Translations under genes and position numbers: made by a program
The notes under the pieces: model-generated
The model's database searches: none
What the model was told of the DNA's origin: nothing
What the model saw: only the letters and a program-made list of their open reading frames with translations
NCBI GenBank assembly: GCA_963757155.1
Contig: CAVWQS010000010.1
Location: 186,001-250,000 of the forward strand
DNA from: DASXQK01 sp963757155
GTDB taxonomy: Bacteria; Pseudomonadota; Alphaproteobacteria; Dongiales; Dongiaceae
DNA length: 64,000 nt
Direction: 5' to 3'
Shown: piece after piece, positions 62,208-64,000 of the stretch
How the letters are laid out: each line of letters starts with the position of its first letter
How positions within the stretch are numbered: the stretch's first letter is position 1

Positions 62208-64000
62208 ACATCTCCGCGGGCTTCATCAAGCGGCCGGTCGCCACGGCGATGCTGATGGTGGGGCTCCTGCTGCTCGGCCTCGCCGCATACCCTCTGCTGC
62301 CGGTCGCGGCCCTGCCGAACGTCAACTACCCCACCATACAGGTCAGCGCGCAATTGCCGGGCGCCGATCCCCAGACCATGGCCTCCTCCGTGGCGACTCC
62401 GCTGGAGGAGCAGTTCGGCCAGATTCCCGGCATCACCCAGATGACCTCCGCCAGCGCGCTCGGCTTCACGCAGATCAGCCTGCAGTTCGATCTCAGCCGC
62501 ACCGTCGACTCGGCCGCCACCGACACGCTGGCCGCGATCAATGCGGCCGGCGGCCAGCTGCCGCCCGCGATGATCTACCCGCCGACGATTCGCAAGGTGA
62601 ATCCCGCCGATACGCCGATCCTGGTTCTGGCGGTCACATCGGATACCCTGCCGCTGACGGTCGTCGATGCCTATGCGGAAAACATCCTTCTCCCCAAGAT
62701 CTCGCAGATTTCGGGCGTCGGCCTCGTGGGCATCGGCGGGCAGCAGAAGCCGGCCATCCGGGTTCAGGTCGATCCCCAGGCGCTGGCCGCCCGGGGCATC
62801 GGCCTCGAGGACGTCCGCGCCGTGCTCAGCCAGGCCAATGTCGACCTGCCCAAGGGCACGCTCAACAGCCCGCGCCAAACCTACACGCTCAACACCAATG
62901 ATCAGCTGCTCAATCCCAAAGCCTACAACGAGCTGATCGTCGCCTACCGCAACGGCTCGCCCGTGCGCATCCGGGATATCGGCAAGGCGATCGACGGTCC
63001 GGAAAACGACCTGCTGGCCGGCTGGTTCAATCAGAATCGCGCCGTGATCCTGGGCATTCAACGCCAGCCAGGCGCCAATGTCGTCGCCACGGTCGATCGG
63101 ATCAAGGCCCTGTTGCCGCAGCTGGAGGCCTCCATCCCGCCGGCCGTCAAGGTTTCGATTCTCTCCGACCGTACCCAGACCATCCGCGCCTCGATCAGCG
63201 ATGTCCAGTTCACGCTGATGTTGACCGTGGCCCTCGTGGTCATGGTCATCTTCCTGTTCCTGCGCAATCTCTGGGCGACGGTGATCCCCGCGATCACCGT
63301 GCCGCTATCGCTGGTAGGCACCTTCGCCGTGCTCTACGTGCTCGGCTACAGCCTCGACAATCTCTCCTTGATGGCCTTGACGATCGCCGTCGGCTTCGTC
63401 GTCGACGATGCCGTGGTGGTCATCGAGAATATCGTGCGCCATCTGGAGGGGGGTGCGACGCCGCTTCAGGCCGCCCTGCAGGGCGCCGGCGAGATCGGCT
63501 TCACCATCCTCTCCATGACCTTGTCGCTGATCGCCGTCTTCATCCCGCTGTTCCTGATGAGCGGCTATGTCGGGCTGCTGTTCCGCGAGTTCGCCGTTAC
63601 CGTGAGCGTGGCTCTGATCCTTTCTCTCGTCATTTCCCTGACGCTCACGCCCATGATGTGCGCGCGGCTGCTCCGCAAGAGCGAGGAACGGCACGGATGG
63701 CTCTACCGCGTGCTGGAACGGGGATTCGACGGGCTTCTCGGCCTCTACGAGCGCGGCCTCAAGGTAGCGCTTCGCCACAGCTTCATCACCTTGATGGTGA
63801 TGCTGGGCACGATGGCGTTGACCGGCTACCTCTATGTCGTCATTCCCAAGGGCTTCTTTCCGCAGCAGGACACGGGAATGATCCTGGGAATCGCCGAGGC
63901 CTCGCAGGACATCTCCTTCCCGGCGATGACCCAGCGCATGCAGGCGGTCATCGGCGTCGTGTTGCAGGATCCCGCCGTGGCGTCGGTCGGCTCGCAAATC
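62204..64000 (+). CDS. RND multidrug efflux pump (MdtB/MdtC-like), 3' end outside window
   Basis: The first 599 residues of about 1,030 are in the window and read without interruption. Features: ISAGFIKRPVATAMLMVGLL at the N-terminus, the porter motif YPTIQVSAQLPGADP, membrane helices with VGFVVDDAVVVIENIVRHLE (the proton-relay Asp pair in helix 4) and ALIFSL-type sequence LILSLVISLTLTPMMCA. It exports drugs or other amphiphiles with proton influx. The ATG at 62204 overlaps the adaptor stop; a second pump gene may follow, as in mdtABC. Confidence 0.93.
   Translation, partial: MNISAGFIKRPVATAMLMVGLLLLGLAAYPLLPVAALPNVNYPTIQVSAQLPGADPQTMASSVATPLEEQFGQIPGITQMTSASALGFTQISLQFDLSRTVDSAATDTLAAINAAGGQLPPAMIYPPTIRKVNPADTPILVLAVTSDTLPLTVVDAYAENILLPKISQISGVGLVGIGGQQKPAIRVQVDPQALAARGIGLEDVRAVLSQANVDLPKGTLNSPRQTYTLNTNDQLLNPKAYNELIVAYRNGSPVRIRDIGKAIDGPENDLLAGWFNQNRAVILGIQRQPGANVVATVDRIKALLPQLEASIPPAVKVSILSDRTQTIRASISDVQFTLMLTVALVVMVIFLFLRNLWATVIPAITVPLSLVGTFAVLYVLGYSLDNLSLMALTIAVGFVVDDAVVVIENIVRHLEGGATPLQAALQGAGEIGFTILSMTLSLIAVFIPLFLMSGYVGLLFREFAVTVSVALILSLVISLTLTPMMCARLLRKSEERHGWLYRVLERGFDGLLGLYERGLKVALRHSFITLMVMLGTMALTGYLYVVIPKGFFPQQDTGMILGIAEASQDISFPAMTQRMQAVIGVVLQDPAVASVGSQI

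Noticed and set aside
1..64000. CRISPR array, prophage, intact insertion sequence or defence island
   Set aside because: No regularly spaced direct repeats, no transposase or integrase frame, no phage structural genes and no recognisable nuclease-helicase or toxin-antitoxin pairs were seen.

Overview
The window is GC-rich DNA (by eye well above 60% G+C) with strong G/C third-position codon use. The chromosomal gene content is alphaproteobacterial: an argE/folE/apaG block, an argD-argF-hslO string, pstSCAB-phoU, a DUF1289 protein and FixJ-type two-component pairs. A Rhodospirillales-like soil or water organism is the best guess, but no rRNA or other decisive marker is present. Both window ends cut through genes: an ABC exporter on the left and an RND pump on the right.

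Layout. 1-2.7 kb: end of an ABC exporter, a PRC-barrel protein and an MFS transporter in one overlapping operon. 3-7 kb: a large two-partner-secretion-type (TpsA/FHA-like) surface protein, broken by three single-base shifts and with no TpsB partner here. 7-10 kb: an AraC regulator and an AsmA-like protein, both on the minus strand. 10.2-19.9 kb: a catabolic island with an arabinonate-type dehydratase, an RraA-fold protein and an aldehyde dehydrogenase on the plus strand, facing a PotABCD-like ABC importer and a creatinase-like M24 protein on the minus strand; a divergent LysR regulator follows. 20.8-24.4 kb: a small recombinase-like helix protein, a CDF metal transporter, a frameshifted exported protein, a stand-alone 5'-3' exonuclease whose end runs into a tRNA-Gly, and a 0.5 kb stretch of debris. 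24.4-27.6 kb: a remnant peptide importer (binding protein plus one permease). 27.7-32.4 kb: an unknown protein and a YnjBCD-type importer. 32.6-46.1 kb: mostly housekeeping genes (OmpA lipoprotein, apaG, folE, argE, hslO, argF, argD, two ABC-2 permeases, exported unknowns, PAP2 phosphatase, TPR protein, a redox-domain adenylate cyclase, DUF1289). 46.4-48.7 kb: a phosphodiesterase-family enzyme and a GNAT acetyltransferase. 48.8-54.8 kb: the phosphate regulon pstSCAB-phoU behind a Pho-box-like site, followed by a soluble adenylate cyclase. 55-60.3 kb: PAS histidine kinase, FixJ-type regulator, a frameshifted receiver protein, a repeat-bearing exported protein, an AraC regulator and a decayed AraC-like gene. 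60.4-64 kb: a frameshifted Pro/Gly-rich exported protein and an MdtAB-like RND efflux pair.

The most striking window-wide feature is about 14 single-base frame shifts. They hit accessory genes almost exclusively, while the roughly 25 housekeeping genes read cleanly. This is either real decay of accessory genes or base-level assembly error, and only raw reads can settle which. I see no CRISPR array, no intact insertion sequence, no prophage and no clear defence system. The strongest functional leads are the RraA protein between a sugar-acid dehydratase and a semialdehyde dehydrogenase, the M24 protein that has lost its metal-binding aspartates, and the haem/Fe-S-type membrane adenylate cyclase.
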